Source of the DNA: JAQBVV01 sp965249205
GTDB taxonomy: Bacteria; Acidobacteriota; Vicinamibacteria; Vicinamibacterales; UBA2999
Length of the DNA: 64,000 nucleotides
Assembly: GCA_965249205.1 (NCBI GenBank)
Contig: CBDFLL010000005.1
Location: 496,001 to 560,000 of the forward strand
Direction: 5' to 3'
Position 1 is the stretch's first letter, and each line of letters starts with the position of its first letter. A program made the position numbers and the translations under genes. The notes beneath the pieces were generated by a model that saw nothing but the letters and a program-made list of their open reading frames with translations, did no database searches and had not been told where the DNA came from. This document shows, piece after piece, positions 7,383 through 14,478 of the stretch.

Positions 7383-8426
7383 CGTGCTTATCCGGTTGTT
7401 TCAGCAAGCCACCACCGGTAGTGTATCGGCGTGGCGCGCCCGTCGTTTCCGAAGAATCTCCGGGAGTTTCAGCGGCAATTTGCGACCGCCGAGGCCTGTC
7501 AGGACTACTTGGCGGCGTGCCGCTGGCCGGACGGCTTTGTGTGTCCCCGGTGCCGGCACGCGCGCGGCTATCGCCTGACCACACACCGGCGCTGGCAATG
7601 TGCGGCGTGCCGGTATCAGGTGTCGCTGACCGCCGGGACGATTCTCCACAACACGAAGACGCCGCTCCTGGTGTGGTTCTGGGCGGCCTATTTGACGGTT
7701 ACCGACAAGCGGGGCCTCTCGGCGCTCCTGCTGCAGCGGCAGTTGGGCCTGCGGCGGTACGAAACGGCGTGGCTGCTGTTGCACAAGCTGCGGCGCGCGA
7801 TGGTGAACGCGGGGCGGGAGCCCTTGTACGGCGACGTGGAGATCGATGACACCTGGGTGGGCGCGCCCCAGGCCGGCCTGCGCGGCAGTCGCCAACTCAA
7901 GGGGCGGAAAGCCGCGCTGGTGCTGGTGGCGGTGGAACGACGCGGGGATCGGTCGGGTCGGGTCCGCATGTCCGTGATCCCGAACTTCAAACAATCGACG
8001 ATGCTCGCGTTCGTCACTCACCACATTGCGCCGGGGGCGACGGTCTACACCGACGGGCTGAAAAGTTTCGATGGGCTCCAGGCCGCTGACGTGAGACACG
8101 TCGCCCGCCCGCAACCGATCCGGAGCGCCCTGCACAGGGGGGTGCCCTCCGTCGTGCCTTTGGCCGACCGCGTCATCGGCAATTGCCAACAGTGGTTGAT
8201 TGGCACGCACCACGGCGTCAGCAAGGCGCAACTACAGGTCTACCTCGATGAGTTCGTGTTTCGGCACAATCGGCGGCGGCACCCGATGGCCGCCTTTCAG
8301 ACCCTGCTGGGCCTGGGGACCGGACGGACGCCCACGCCCGCCCGACGGATTCGCGGCGCGCAGGACGTGCGCCCCCCAGGCTGATCGCAAGATATAGGGG
8401 TTAGCTGAAACAACCGGATAAGCACG
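7383..8426 (+). mobile_element. IS1595/ISXO2-type element A, nested in IS5 copy 1 (1,044 bp)
   Basis: Perfect terminal inverted repeats start CGTGCTTATCCGGTTG and end with the complement. A direct 8-bp duplication AGCCTGCT is at 7375-7382 and 8427-8434. The left duplication overlaps the last 6 bp of IS5 copy 1 plus CT of its target, so this element inserted after the IS5. 8-bp duplications are characteristic of the IS1595 family. Confidence 0.93.
7431..8384 (+). CDS. IS1595-family (ISXO2-like) transposase A
   Basis: A 317-aa protein from a GTG start. The N-terminal zinc ribbon has CPRC and CAAC pairs (about residues 38-61). The ISXO2-type DDE core follows: EIDDTWVGAPQ, then TVYTDGLKSFDGL, and a late VYLDEFVFRHNRR segment. 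The Asn-rich GNCQQWLIGTHHG stretch is also usual for this group. It is probably active, because five near-identical copies occur in the window. Confidence 0.93.
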   Translation: MARPSFPKNLREFQRQFATAEACQDYLAACRWPDGFVCPRCRHARGYRLTTHRRWQCAACRYQVSLTAGTILHNTKTPLLVWFWAAYLTVTDKRGLSALLLQRQLGLRRYETAWLLLHKLRRAMVNAGREPLYGDVEIDDTWVGAPQAGLRGSRQLKGRKAALVLVAVERRGDRSGRVRMSVIPNFKQSTMLAFVTHHIAPGATVYTDGLKSFDGLQAADVRHVARPQPIRSALHRGVPSVVPLADRVIGNCQQWLIGTHHGVSKAQLQVYLDEFVFRHNRRRHPMAAFQTLLGLGTGRTPTPARRIRGAQDVRPPG

Positions 8427-8547
8427 AGCCTGCTAGTGTACCTTCGGCGGCCTCCCACGCTCAACTGGTGGTCGTTACCGCCTGGCCGCTTAGGCGCGGG
8501 GTGTTATAAAATGGCAAACGGACCTGCAATCGGCTCACGGAGCCCCC

Positions 8548-8712
8548 ATGCCAAAACAACCTGACACCTTCAGCTTCGCGACGGTCGTTCTCCTCCTCCT
8601 GGGCGTGATCGTCCCCTTATGGCCCATTTCACTGCCGCTGTTCTGGTACTTCGCATATAGATCCTACAAGAAAGGCGACGCGCCAGCGGCTCCAGGAACG
8701 TCGCGCGGCTGA
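8548..8712 (+). CDS. Small plus-strand membrane protein
   Basis: A 54-aa frame starting MPKQPDTFSFATVVLLLLG with one long or two short hydrophobic segments (residues about 10-38), then a basic RSYKKGD tail. TATAAA at 8505-8510 could be its -10 box. It runs against the surrounding phage genes, so it could be lysogenic cargo. Nothing else identifies it. The bases 8713-8844 downstream show no gene. Confidence 0.45.
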   Translation: MPKQPDTFSFATVVLLLLGVIVPLWPISLPLFWYFAYRSYKKGDAPAAPGTSRG

Positions 8713-8844
8713 ACACGTAGAGGAAGCGGCACAACCGGCGCCTTTGCGCCATAGGACCTTGGTCACAAACGCCGCTGCCCCACGCAGAGAATAGAAGGCG
8801 CCAGCGAAGAACTCTTCGTAAAAGACCTCGGCTCATCTTCCTTC

Positions 8845-9048
8845 TTACTTCGTGCGCGCACGCCGACGAGGCGGGTCGCTAAACTCCGGGCGGACGACGA
8901 CGTGTCTCGGCGCCCAGGTGTCCCCCTCGAAGTAGCACGTCAGCATCAGCGCCGACATGCCGCCCTCCAGGGCCTGCGGTCGCTTCAGGAGCTCGCGGCG
9001 GATGCCGTCGAGAATCGCGTCGGTGCGCGTCGGTCGGCCCCCCATCAA
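8845..9048 (-). CDS. Hypothetical phage protein
   Basis: A 67-aa protein starting MMGGRPTRTDAILDGIRREL, helical at first, then a beta-type segment (MLTCYFEGDTWAPRHVVVRP) and a basic tail. Its start overlaps the stop of the next gene by 4 nt, the standard coupling in this operon. No family was recognised. Confidence 0.6.
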   Translation of the reverse strand: MMGGRPTRTDAILDGIRRELLKRPQALEGGMSALMLTCYFEGDTWAPRHVVVRPEFSDPPRRRARTK

Positions 9049-9320
9049 TACAGGTCCTCACTGAACAGCGTGCGCCCTCGATAGCCGCCAGGCGCGACGG
9101 ACTTGACGTGTGCCGCCCGTTGCAGCCGCAGGCCTTCGGTTCTGTCCACGTAGCGGTTGCGCGAGGTGATGAACCCTTGCGCCGTCTCCTCGCGTTTCGG
9201 TCTGCAGGAGGCCAGCGCGGCGGCCCGCAGCGCGTCGTGATGACGATGCCCACGAATGACGAGCCCTTCTTCCGTGAGCACAGCCGCGCAGATGCAGACT
9301 TCCGTCACGGTGCCTACCAT
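9045..9320 (-). CDS. Conserved phage protein ending in SEDLY
   Basis: 91 aa from the ATG at 9320 (MVGTVTEVCICAAVLTEEG). It resembles a recurrent phage early protein: a strand pair, the motif IRGHRHHDALR, a QGFITSRNRYVDRTEG stretch, and a C-terminal LFSEDLY. The His-rich turn could bind metal or nucleic acid. The function is unknown. Confidence 0.65.
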   Translation of the reverse strand: MVGTVTEVCICAAVLTEEGLVIRGHRHHDALRAAALASCRPKREETAQGFITSRNRYVDRTEGLRLQRAAHVKSVAPGGYRGRTLFSEDLY

Positions 9321-9421
9321 CGCAGCGCCAGCCAGGCCAGCGTGAGCGCCATCGCCCAGAGTCCGACGATATACACGGCGCCCACGACACACGCGAGGAC
9401 CAGCCCGCGCGACGTCAGCAC
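9314..9421 (-). CDS. Tiny membrane peptide
   Basis: 35 aa from a GTG at 9421: a basic start (LTSRGLV), then an almost continuous hydrophobic helix (LACVVGAVYIVGLWAMALT). It overlaps both neighbours by a few bases, which supports translation by coupling. The role is unknown; Rz- or holin-like roles are possible but unsupported. Confidence 0.45.
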   Translation of the reverse strand: MLTSRGLVLACVVGAVYIVGLWAMALTLAWLALRW

Positions 9422-9636
9422 GCGACCTCCAGGGGCGTATCCGGGGCACGTCGACCGCCAGAGCGCCGACCTGGCCCCCGATCCCGCGCCGACATCGAGG
9501 CCGACCGCGCCTGGGCTTCGGCCGTGAAGCCTTCCTGGGGGTGCCCGACCCACCAGCTCTCCGTGCTGGCCGGCGGCGTCACGGGCATCCCGTACAGCAG
9601 GGCCTCGGGGCGATGGCTGGCCGGGGTCACAGGCAT
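9415..9636 (-). CDS. Hypothetical phage protein
   Basis: 73 aa from the ATG at 9636 (MPVTPASHRPEALLYGMPVT). The segment ESWWVGHPQEGFTAEAQAR looks like a real conserved core. The C-terminus is basic and proline-rich. It overlaps the membrane peptide by 7 nt. The longer upstream frame is Arg/Ser low-complexity and is probably not translated. Confidence 0.5.
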   Translation of the reverse strand: MPVTPASHRPEALLYGMPVTPPASTESWWVGHPQEGFTAEAQARSASMSARDRGPGRRSGGRRAPDTPLEVAC

Positions 9637-9664
9637 GGTGGGCTGGGCTCCGTGCTCGAGTCCG

Positions 9665-9913
9665 TCATGCGACCCGCCCGCGCCGCGCCGGGAGCTGCGG
9701 CGCCTCCCGAGGCTCCGACGGGAGAAAGCCTGTGCCGCGCACCGCGCCAGTGACCTCCAGGAACCGCACCTCCACCTTCGCGCTCTCGACAATGACCTTC
9801 CCCACCTCAGCAATGGCCTTGGCGCGATCGATGTCCATGGGCTGCTCGTCGTCCTTCAACGCCTCGAGCGTTTCAAACAGGTGATTCCGCAGATCGTCGA
9901 TCTTGTTTTTCAC
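9665..9913 (-). CDS. Conserved phage protein, helical
   Basis: An 82-aa protein: a long amphipathic helix (MKNKIDDLRNHLFETLEAL, then DIDRAKAIAEVGKVIVESAK) followed by VEVRFLEVTGAVRGTGFLP. This pattern recurs in phage genes near HNH and replication functions. It overlaps the HNH gene by 41 nt. Confidence 0.6.
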   Translation of the reverse strand: MKNKIDDLRNHLFETLEALKDDEQPMDIDRAKAIAEVGKVIVESAKVEVRFLEVTGAVRGTGFLPSEPREAPQLPARRGRVA

Positions 9914-10598
9914 GGCTCTGGGCCCTTCGTCGAATCTTGCGGTTCAGCGCCCCGAGCAACTGAATCGTCTCGGGGAGCGGTGCCGGCAGGTTGTGGACTG
10001 TGTTGCGCGCCATCAGCTCGCGGCGCGAGATGCACTCCAGGTTGTCGAGTCGAACATCTGTCTTGTCGCCGTTTTTGAACACGAGCGCATGTCCCGTCGG
10101 CACGTGACCGTTCTCGGCTTCCCACATCAGGCGATGCACCGCGCGCCAGCGCCGCTGGAACGGGCGGGCCTCGCTGATCTTCCGCTCGAGGTACCCGTCC
10201 TTGCTGATGCGCTCGGTGCCGATCGGCTTGTAGACGTCCACTGCACGGCCCTGCCGCGTGCCCTTCTTGAACTGCGTCTCTTTCATCCGGCCGCGACTCC
10301 ACCCCGGCCGTCGGAGGCCCTTGTTCGCCGGCACGTGGCCTTTGGGGAACCGGGAGGCAGCTCCGACGTGGTCGCCGCGGCGCAAGCGACAGGCCGCCGG
10401 ACTCGCGAGGTACGCGGGGCTCTTGCTCAACCCCAAGACCGCCGCGCGGGCGTACACCGCCGTGGCCGTTCGTCGCAGTCCCGTCGCGATCACGGGCGTC
10501 GGTTCATGGGGATACCGCGTCACCATCACGGCGTCGTCCTCGGGGCTCCAGAGCCGTTTGCCGGCGCGAAACCGATCCCCCGGTCGTCGGGCGGTCAC
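9873..10598 (-). CDS. HNH-type endonuclease, phage homing-like
   Basis: 241 aa from a GTG at 10598 that overlaps the upstream stop (GTGA), starting TARRPGDRFRAGKRLWSPED. The layout is an N-terminal SANT-like helix set for DNA contact (YARAAVLGLSKSPAYLASP), a basic FPKGHVPANKGLRRPGWSRG motif, and an HNH_3 core RAVHRLMWEAENGHVPTGHA with VFKNGDKTDVRLDNLECISR. The family includes free-standing homing nucleases. The gene is a likely selfish passenger in the early operon. Confidence 0.78.
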   Translation of the reverse strand: MTARRPGDRFRAGKRLWSPEDDAVMVTRYPHEPTPVIATGLRRTATAVYARAAVLGLSKSPAYLASPAACRLRRGDHVGAASRFPKGHVPANKGLRRPGWSRGRMKETQFKKGTRQGRAVDVYKPIGTERISKDGYLERKISEARPFQRRWRAVHRLMWEAENGHVPTGHALVFKNGDKTDVRLDNLECISRRELMARNTVHNLPAPLPETIQLLGALNRKIRRRAQSREKQDRRSAESPV

Positions 10599-10762
10599 CG
10601 GCCCATCCATCGGTGGCACTGCGCGTAGCCGGCGAGGTTATCGGGTGTCACGTCCTGGATGTCGCGCTCGTCCACGTCGCCCGGCGCGATCTGGCCAGCC
10701 GCGATCAGGTTGCGCAGCCACTGCGCGGCATACGGCTCGTGCTCGTTGTCGTAGGCGGGCAT
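10595..10762 (-). CDS. N-terminal stub of a phage cytosine methyltransferase
   Basis: A 55-aa frame (MPAYDNEHEPYAAQWLRNLI...DDL-like DNLAGYAQCH) that matches the leader of phage C5-cytosine methyltransferases. In those, the next residues are the SAM-binding FFAGIGGW. Here the protein stops after RWMGR, so the catalytic domain is missing. It may be a decayed gene or a short gene of its own. It couples to the HNH gene through GTGA. Confidence 0.55.
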   Translation of the reverse strand: MPAYDNEHEPYAAQWLRNLIAAGQIAPGDVDERDIQDVTPDNLAGYAQCHRWMGR

Positions 10763-10765
10763 CGC

Positions 10766-10915
10766 TCACGGCTGCTTAGCCTCACCTCCCGTGCGCGGCG
10801 TCTTCGCGGCGAGCTGTTCAGCCAATCGCGTCGGTATAACTTTTACAGGGCTGTATAATTTCGCGTGACGTTTTCCAACTGAGAGTCGCCTCTCAGCGTT
10901 CGTGATCGCCGTCAT
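10766..10915 (-). CDS. Hypothetical 49-aa phage protein
   Basis: Starts MTAITNAERRLSVGKRHAKL with an ATGA overlap to the VRR-NUC gene. It is basic, with a short predicted helix and a flexible C-terminus. No recognised family. The position between a nuclease and a methyltransferase stub suggests an accessory DNA-metabolism protein (inference). Confidence 0.45.
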   Translation of the reverse strand: MTAITNAERRLSVGKRHAKLYSPVKVIPTRLAEQLAAKTPRTGGEAKQP

Positions 10916-11209
10916 CGCACCCGCCGCACCCAGGCCCGCGCCGTGACGTCGTCCGTAAGCACCACCACCGGCGACCCCTGCCACCGCTCGATCCACCGCC
11001 GCTGATCCGGCGTGCACGTCCGACGCGAGGGCGGCTTCGCGCCGTCCTTGACTTCCACCAGATGCGTCACGCCCCGAATCCCCACGAGGGAGATCGGGAC
11101 AGCCCGCCGCCACGCCCGCCAGCGAGCACACCGACACGTCCGGCACCGCGCAGAGCACGTTGACAATCACGTCCTGGTTCGCGTCCAGGCGATGCGCGCG
11201 GCGCGGCAT
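10912..11209 (-). pseudogene. VRR-NUC nuclease with a +1 frameshift
   Basis: Joining two frames gives a typical phage VRR-NUC protein of about 98 aa. The N-terminus is RRAHRLDANQDVIVNVLCAV up to AAGCPDL, and the rest is LVGIRGVTHLVEVKDGAKPP, TPDQRRWIERWQG and VVVLTDD. The catalytic D...E-V-K signature is present. One extra G in the G-run at 11088-11090 separates the halves. It may be a real inactivation or a base-calling error. The product would be a Holliday-junction-resolvase-like structure-specific nuclease. Confidence 0.78.
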
Positions 11210-11231
11210 CAGACGGAGTCACCCTTCGCCA

Positions 11232-12539
11232 TTAGTCTCGATACGGATCAAGTTCCTTCGCTCCCGCCATTGCCACGCCGATCGGAGACAGCGTGTGCAC
11301 GACGCGAACCGTGTCCCCGTGGGCGGCGAGCACCTCTGGGAGGCGCTTGTAGACTTCCGGCGCCTCATCGGCCCCACCGCCACGCAGCACAATCCCGGCA
11401 TCCTGCACCGCCTGCTTCGCGAGGGGCCAGTTCACCTTGCCGTCGCGGATGCGCTCGCCCAGACGCGCGCGGTGCATCGTGGCTCCACAGGAGGGACAGC
11501 GCGGATTCGGGTCGCGCCCCTGCCTGAAGGCGGGGAGCGCGGCCACGGGCGTCGTCGCGTTACACTCGCGATCGCCGCAGCGCCAGACCTTCCGCTGCTT
11601 CACCTTCCCGGCTGCTTCCGTGCGCGACATCACCCGACCCGCGCCGTGCACCGTTGAGTACAGCGCCTGACGAGCCGTCTCCGTCTCGACGCCTTCGAGG
11701 ATCACGCTGATCTCGCCCATCGACCCCCCGACGAATCCGCGTTGTCCAGGAAAGGCTGGCGTGGCCCCCTTTCGGATGACCCACCAGTCATGTCCGTGAT
11801 GCCGCTCGCGCCAGGCAAAGTTGTGGTGGTTGTGCACGGCGTCGGTGAGCGTCGCCCCCAGGATGGCGGCCACCCGTGTCACCACCCACTCGCGTCCGGC
11901 ATAGGCGTACCGCCCCGCGAGCGCCATCGCCTGGAGGTAGTCCTGCCCCAGCGGCGTGCGCGTGTCGATCAGGACCGGCCGCGAGTCCATCCCGTCGGAT
12001 GTGCAGCCCGCTGCCTCCAAGAAGGCACGGCAGGTCCGGTGCCCGAATCCGCGTGACCCAAAGTGCACGCCGATCCAGATCATCGACTCGGCGTCACGAA
12101 AGAGGTCGACGTAGTGGTTCCCGCTGCCGACGGTGCCCAGTTGCTGCGCGGCCAGCGTCGTCATGGCTTTCTGGGACGCGATAGGGGCGTGGGCGATCTC
12201 CTCAAGGACCGGGTGGTCCACCGGCTCGGCATTCGTGCGGCCGATGCCGAAGCTGATGACCGCGCTGATCTCATCCATCACGCGGGCGATTTCACCGACG
12301 GCGAGACCCGCCGTCGAAATATTCGTCCGCGCGGCGAGATTGCCGCAGGCGATGTCGAATCCCACGCCGTTCAGGGAGATGTGATGTTCGTAGGCCACCA
12401 CCCCGCCGATGGGTTGCGCGTAGCCAGGGTGATGGTCGGCGCACAGCACGCCGCGGGCCGTGCCGGTCGGGTCAACAGCGAGACAGGTCTCCAGCTGCTT
12501 CAGGCTACGGGCATCAACAGGGCCAAACGTCCTCGTCAC
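11232..12539 (-). CDS. rtcB: RtcB-type RNA ligase with zinc-ribbon insertion
   Basis: A 435-aa GTP-dependent RNA ligase that joins 2',3'-cyclic phosphate or 3'-phosphate to 5'-OH ends. Metal ligands are visible: GFDIACGN (Asp62, Cys65), GSGNHYVD (His142), VHFGSRG (His159), HNHHNF (about 238-239). IRKGATPAFPGQRGF and HGAGRVMSR (His298, the guanylylated residue) are intact. Between that His loop and the C-terminus sits an extra segment with CGDREC (321-326) and CPSC (348-351), a zinc ribbon not in the canonical enzyme. It is coupled to the upstream gene by a 4-nt overlap. A phage copy could repair tRNA or rRNA cut by host defences (inference). Confidence 0.9.
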   Translation of the reverse strand: MTRTFGPVDARSLKQLETCLAVDPTGTARGVLCADHHPGYAQPIGGVVAYEHHISLNGVGFDIACGNLAARTNISTAGLAVGEIARVMDEISAVISFGIGRTNAEPVDHPVLEEIAHAPIASQKAMTTLAAQQLGTVGSGNHYVDLFRDAESMIWIGVHFGSRGFGHRTCRAFLEAAGCTSDGMDSRPVLIDTRTPLGQDYLQAMALAGRYAYAGREWVVTRVAAILGATLTDAVHNHHNFAWRERHHGHDWWVIRKGATPAFPGQRGFVGGSMGEISVILEGVETETARQALYSTVHGAGRVMSRTEAAGKVKQRKVWRCGDRECNATTPVAALPAFRQGRDPNPRCPSCGATMHRARLGERIRDGKVNWPLAKQAVQDAGIVLRGGGADEAPEVYKRLPEVLAAHGDTVRVVHTLSPIGVAMAGAKELDPYRD

Positions 12540-12859
12540 GCGACATCCTCCTCAGGTTCATCCCCCGGCACCGGCGTGGGGGTGCCCTTCCCCTCGAATA
12601 GGCCGTCCGCATCGCGCGTCTCTTCCGCGAACTCCGAATCGCTGAGGAACGCGAGCAGGCTGCCCTGGTGCCACACGATCCAGGTCGCGCTCCTGAGATA
12701 CGTCGACAGGTCACCACACCAGGCACGTCGTGAACTGTTGAGGGCGTCCATACCGTAGCCGTCGCACCAGGCGCGCCACTCCGGGGATGCAGGGTCCATC
12801 TCCGGAATGCGCTCACACTCCACCCGGAGGACGCGCGGCTCGAGCGTCGGCTCAGTCAT
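12536..12859 (-). CDS. Hypothetical phage protein
   Basis: 107 aa from the ATG at 12859 (MTEPTLEPRVLRVECERIPE). It is acidic, with aromatic-rich segments RAWCDGYGMDALNSS and TWIVWHQGSLLAFLSDSEF, and ends in a disordered acidic tail. The stop overlaps the rtcB start (ATGA), so it is translated just before the ligase. No domain recognised. Confidence 0.6.
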   Translation of the reverse strand: MTEPTLEPRVLRVECERIPEMDPASPEWRAWCDGYGMDALNSSRRAWCGDLSTYLRSATWIVWHQGSLLAFLSDSEFAEETRDADGLFEGKGTPTPVPGDEPEEDVA

Positions 12860-13070
12860 CAGCGCTCTCTTCTCTCGCCCGCTCCACGGTGCCATCGGCC
12901 CCCACGGGGTGCGGCTGCGCGCGCTCGAACTCGCGTAAGAGATCCACGAGGGCAAAGACCAGGGTGCGCTCGTCGCCGTCGAGTTCCAGCGGATTGAACG
13001 TCCCCGTGAGGCTGAGCACCCCGCCGGCCAGGGGCAGCTCTTTCATGTACCCCTTCTGGTACTTCCACAT
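12852..13070 (-). CDS. Hypothetical phage protein
   Basis: 72 aa. The ATG at 13070 is chosen because GAGGAGG lies 4 nt upstream; a longer start at 13085 exists. It has a beta-type N-terminus (KELPLAGGVLSLTGTFNP), then a helix (TLVFALVDLLREFERA). It overlaps the next gene by 8 nt. No family recognised. Confidence 0.55.
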   Translation of the reverse strand: MWKYQKGYMKELPLAGGVLSLTGTFNPLELDGDERTLVFALVDLLREFERAQPHPVGADGTVERAREESADD

Positions 13071-13085
13071 GACGCCTCCTCGCAT

Positions 13086-13472
13086 CTATCCCTCGTCCTC
13101 CGATGTGGGGTCGGTCTCTCCTCGCGCCTTGGCGATGGCAGATCGGGCAACGTCGCACACGACCTTCGTCGTCGCGTCTGGTACTCCCACGAGACGCGAC
13201 CACTCCCGACGCGTGGTTGCGTCCCACTTACGGCCGCTATGAAAAAGCAGAACCGCCTCGAGCGCCGCCAGCAGCTCGGGCGCGGCCTCATCCTCGTCTA
13301 GCTTGATCAACACCGAACACAGGTGCGCCAGCGCCCCGACCGGCGTGTTGGCGTGATCGCCAGCACAGCCGACCGTTCCATCGCCGGACGTCCACCCCGC
13401 GTAGAACTCGTCACCGACCGTCCGCACCTCGATGGTGCCGACCAGCGCGTCCTCACCCAAGGGCTCGGTCAT
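13086..13472 (-). CDS. Hypothetical phage protein
   Basis: 128 aa from the ATG at 13472 (ATGA overlap with the upstream gene). It has strands such as LVGTIEVRTVGDEFYAGW, then a helix EAAPELLAALEAVLLFH, then TTRREWSRLVG. The helix resembles the PELLAALE segment of its upstream neighbour, so the two genes may be related by partial duplication. The function is unknown. Confidence 0.6.
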   Translation of the reverse strand: MTEPLGEDALVGTIEVRTVGDEFYAGWTSGDGTVGCAGDHANTPVGALAHLCSVLIKLDEDEAAPELLAALEAVLLFHSGRKWDATTRREWSRLVGVPDATTKVVCDVARSAIAKARGETDPTSEDEG

Positions 13473-13810
13473 TCGCTCGCTGTCTCCCCTCGCGCCTTGG
13501 CGATCAGCGCACGGATCTCCGCCACGTTCACCGTCGGGCCGCCATAGGGCATCCCGTGAAGGTCGGCTAACTGGCACGCCGCCTGTATCTCGTCGCTGGC
13601 AATGACGGTCACGGCCTGTTCCAGCGCGGCCAGCAGCTCCGGCGCGGCGGCGATCAGATGCGCGTCGGCGGCCCGTGCAAACCGTCCACGCAGTTGTGGC
13701 TCTGGCGGACCGTCAACCTCAAGCCCGAGCCCGCAGCTCTCGTCGTCGTACGGGCTTTTGTCGACACAGCGGTGATGTACCGTCCACGGCCCCGGCGTGT
13801 GTGCCGTCAT
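13469..13810 (-). CDS. Conserved phage protein with HTPGPW motif
   Basis: A 113-aa protein starting MTAHTPGPWTVHH and containing ADAHLIAAAPELLAALEQAV. This is a very common phage and prophage early-gene family of unknown function, recognisable from the N-terminal TPGPW and the DAxLIAAAPxLLxAL helix. ATGA overlaps on both sides put it in the same translational chain. Confidence 0.75.
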   Translation of the reverse strand: MTAHTPGPWTVHHRCVDKSPYDDESCGLGLEVDGPPEPQLRGRFARAADAHLIAAAPELLAALEQAVTVIASDEIQAACQLADLHGMPYGGPTVNVAEIRALIAKARGETASE

Positions 13811-14256
13811 CGCGACGAATCAACCGGCCGTGCGGGACCGCCACCGGTGGCCGGCGTCGTAGCAGCGAGGCTCGTGTCTTCGAGTCGCGCTTCGTCGAAC
13901 CACTCTTCGTCGATCACTGTTCCGTTGTGGAGCGAGCGGGGCTGCACGCACAGCCTGACGCATCCGTGGAGGTACTCGGAGCGGCACGTGACGATGCCGG
14001 TAAAGCCCGTGAGGGGATCGATGACGTGTTGTCCCAGTGTGATCATGCGTGTCTCCTGTTCGCTGTGGTGCTCAGCCCAGTCCCTGTGCCATCGCCCGTC
14101 GTCCGTGCCCTGCGCCTCGTGCGCCACGCGGCAGGCGCCGCGCACGAGCGCGGGCAGCGGGATCGCACCGCGGCTGTTGCCGCCGTCCCGCCGGCACGGG
14201 GTGAAGCGCGGGCCCGCGGCGGCCGGCGCGGGACGCGGGGATCGCCCGCGCCTCAT
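13807..14256 (-). CDS. Hypothetical phage protein
   Basis: A 149-aa open frame. The C-terminal 79 residues (MITLGQHVIDPLTGFTGIVT...) resemble a small beta-barrel phage protein and could start at an ATG at 14046. The N-terminal part (GACRVAHEAQGTDDGRWHRD) also looks protein-like, so the longer form may be a fusion of two small genes. It is coupled by ATGA to the HTPGPW gene. Confidence 0.5.
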   Translation of the reverse strand: MRRGRSPRPAPAAAGPRFTPCRRDGGNSRGAIPLPALVRGACRVAHEAQGTDDGRWHRDWAEHHSEQETRMITLGQHVIDPLTGFTGIVTCRSEYLHGCVRLCVQPRSLHNGTVIDEEWFDEARLEDTSLAATTPATGGGPARPVDSSR

Positions 14257-14280
14257 GCGACCCGCCCCCAGCGCGCGCCG

Positions 14281-14478
14281 TCACGTTCCCACTCCTGCCG
14301 GCGTCTGGGCGCGGCGCTCCTCCTCAAGGACCGCTGCCCGTGCGTCGTGCAGCTCCCGTCGGACGTCGGCCTCGAGCGCCAGCATGTCGGCGTGCGCCAC
14401 CTCCACGGACCGCCGCACGCGCTGCACCGCCTGTGCCCAGCGCACCGCCCGGTCGAGTCGCTGCCCCGCGTCGGTCAT
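14281..14478 (-). CDS. Small coiled-coil protein next to dnaB
   Basis: 65 aa from the ATG at 14478 (MTDAGQRLDRAVRWAQAVQR). It is almost entirely helical and heptad-like, with an acidic/basic alternation. It overlaps the dnaB stop by 4 nt. It might be a helicase accessory or loader partner, from position only. Confidence 0.5.
   Translation of the reverse strand: MTDAGQRLDRAVRWAQAVQRVRRSVEVAHADMLALEADVRRELHDARAAVLEEERRAQTPAGVGT

Noticed and set aside
6308..7849. 513-aa plus-strand frame spanning two IS elements
   Set aside because: It is the antisense of the IS5 transposase joined to an out-of-frame part of the IS1595 gene. It repeats at every IS5 copy for the same reason.
10854..10859. TATAAT near 10,854 as a promoter
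   Set aside because: It falls inside the 49-aa minus-strand gene; no plus-strand gene follows.
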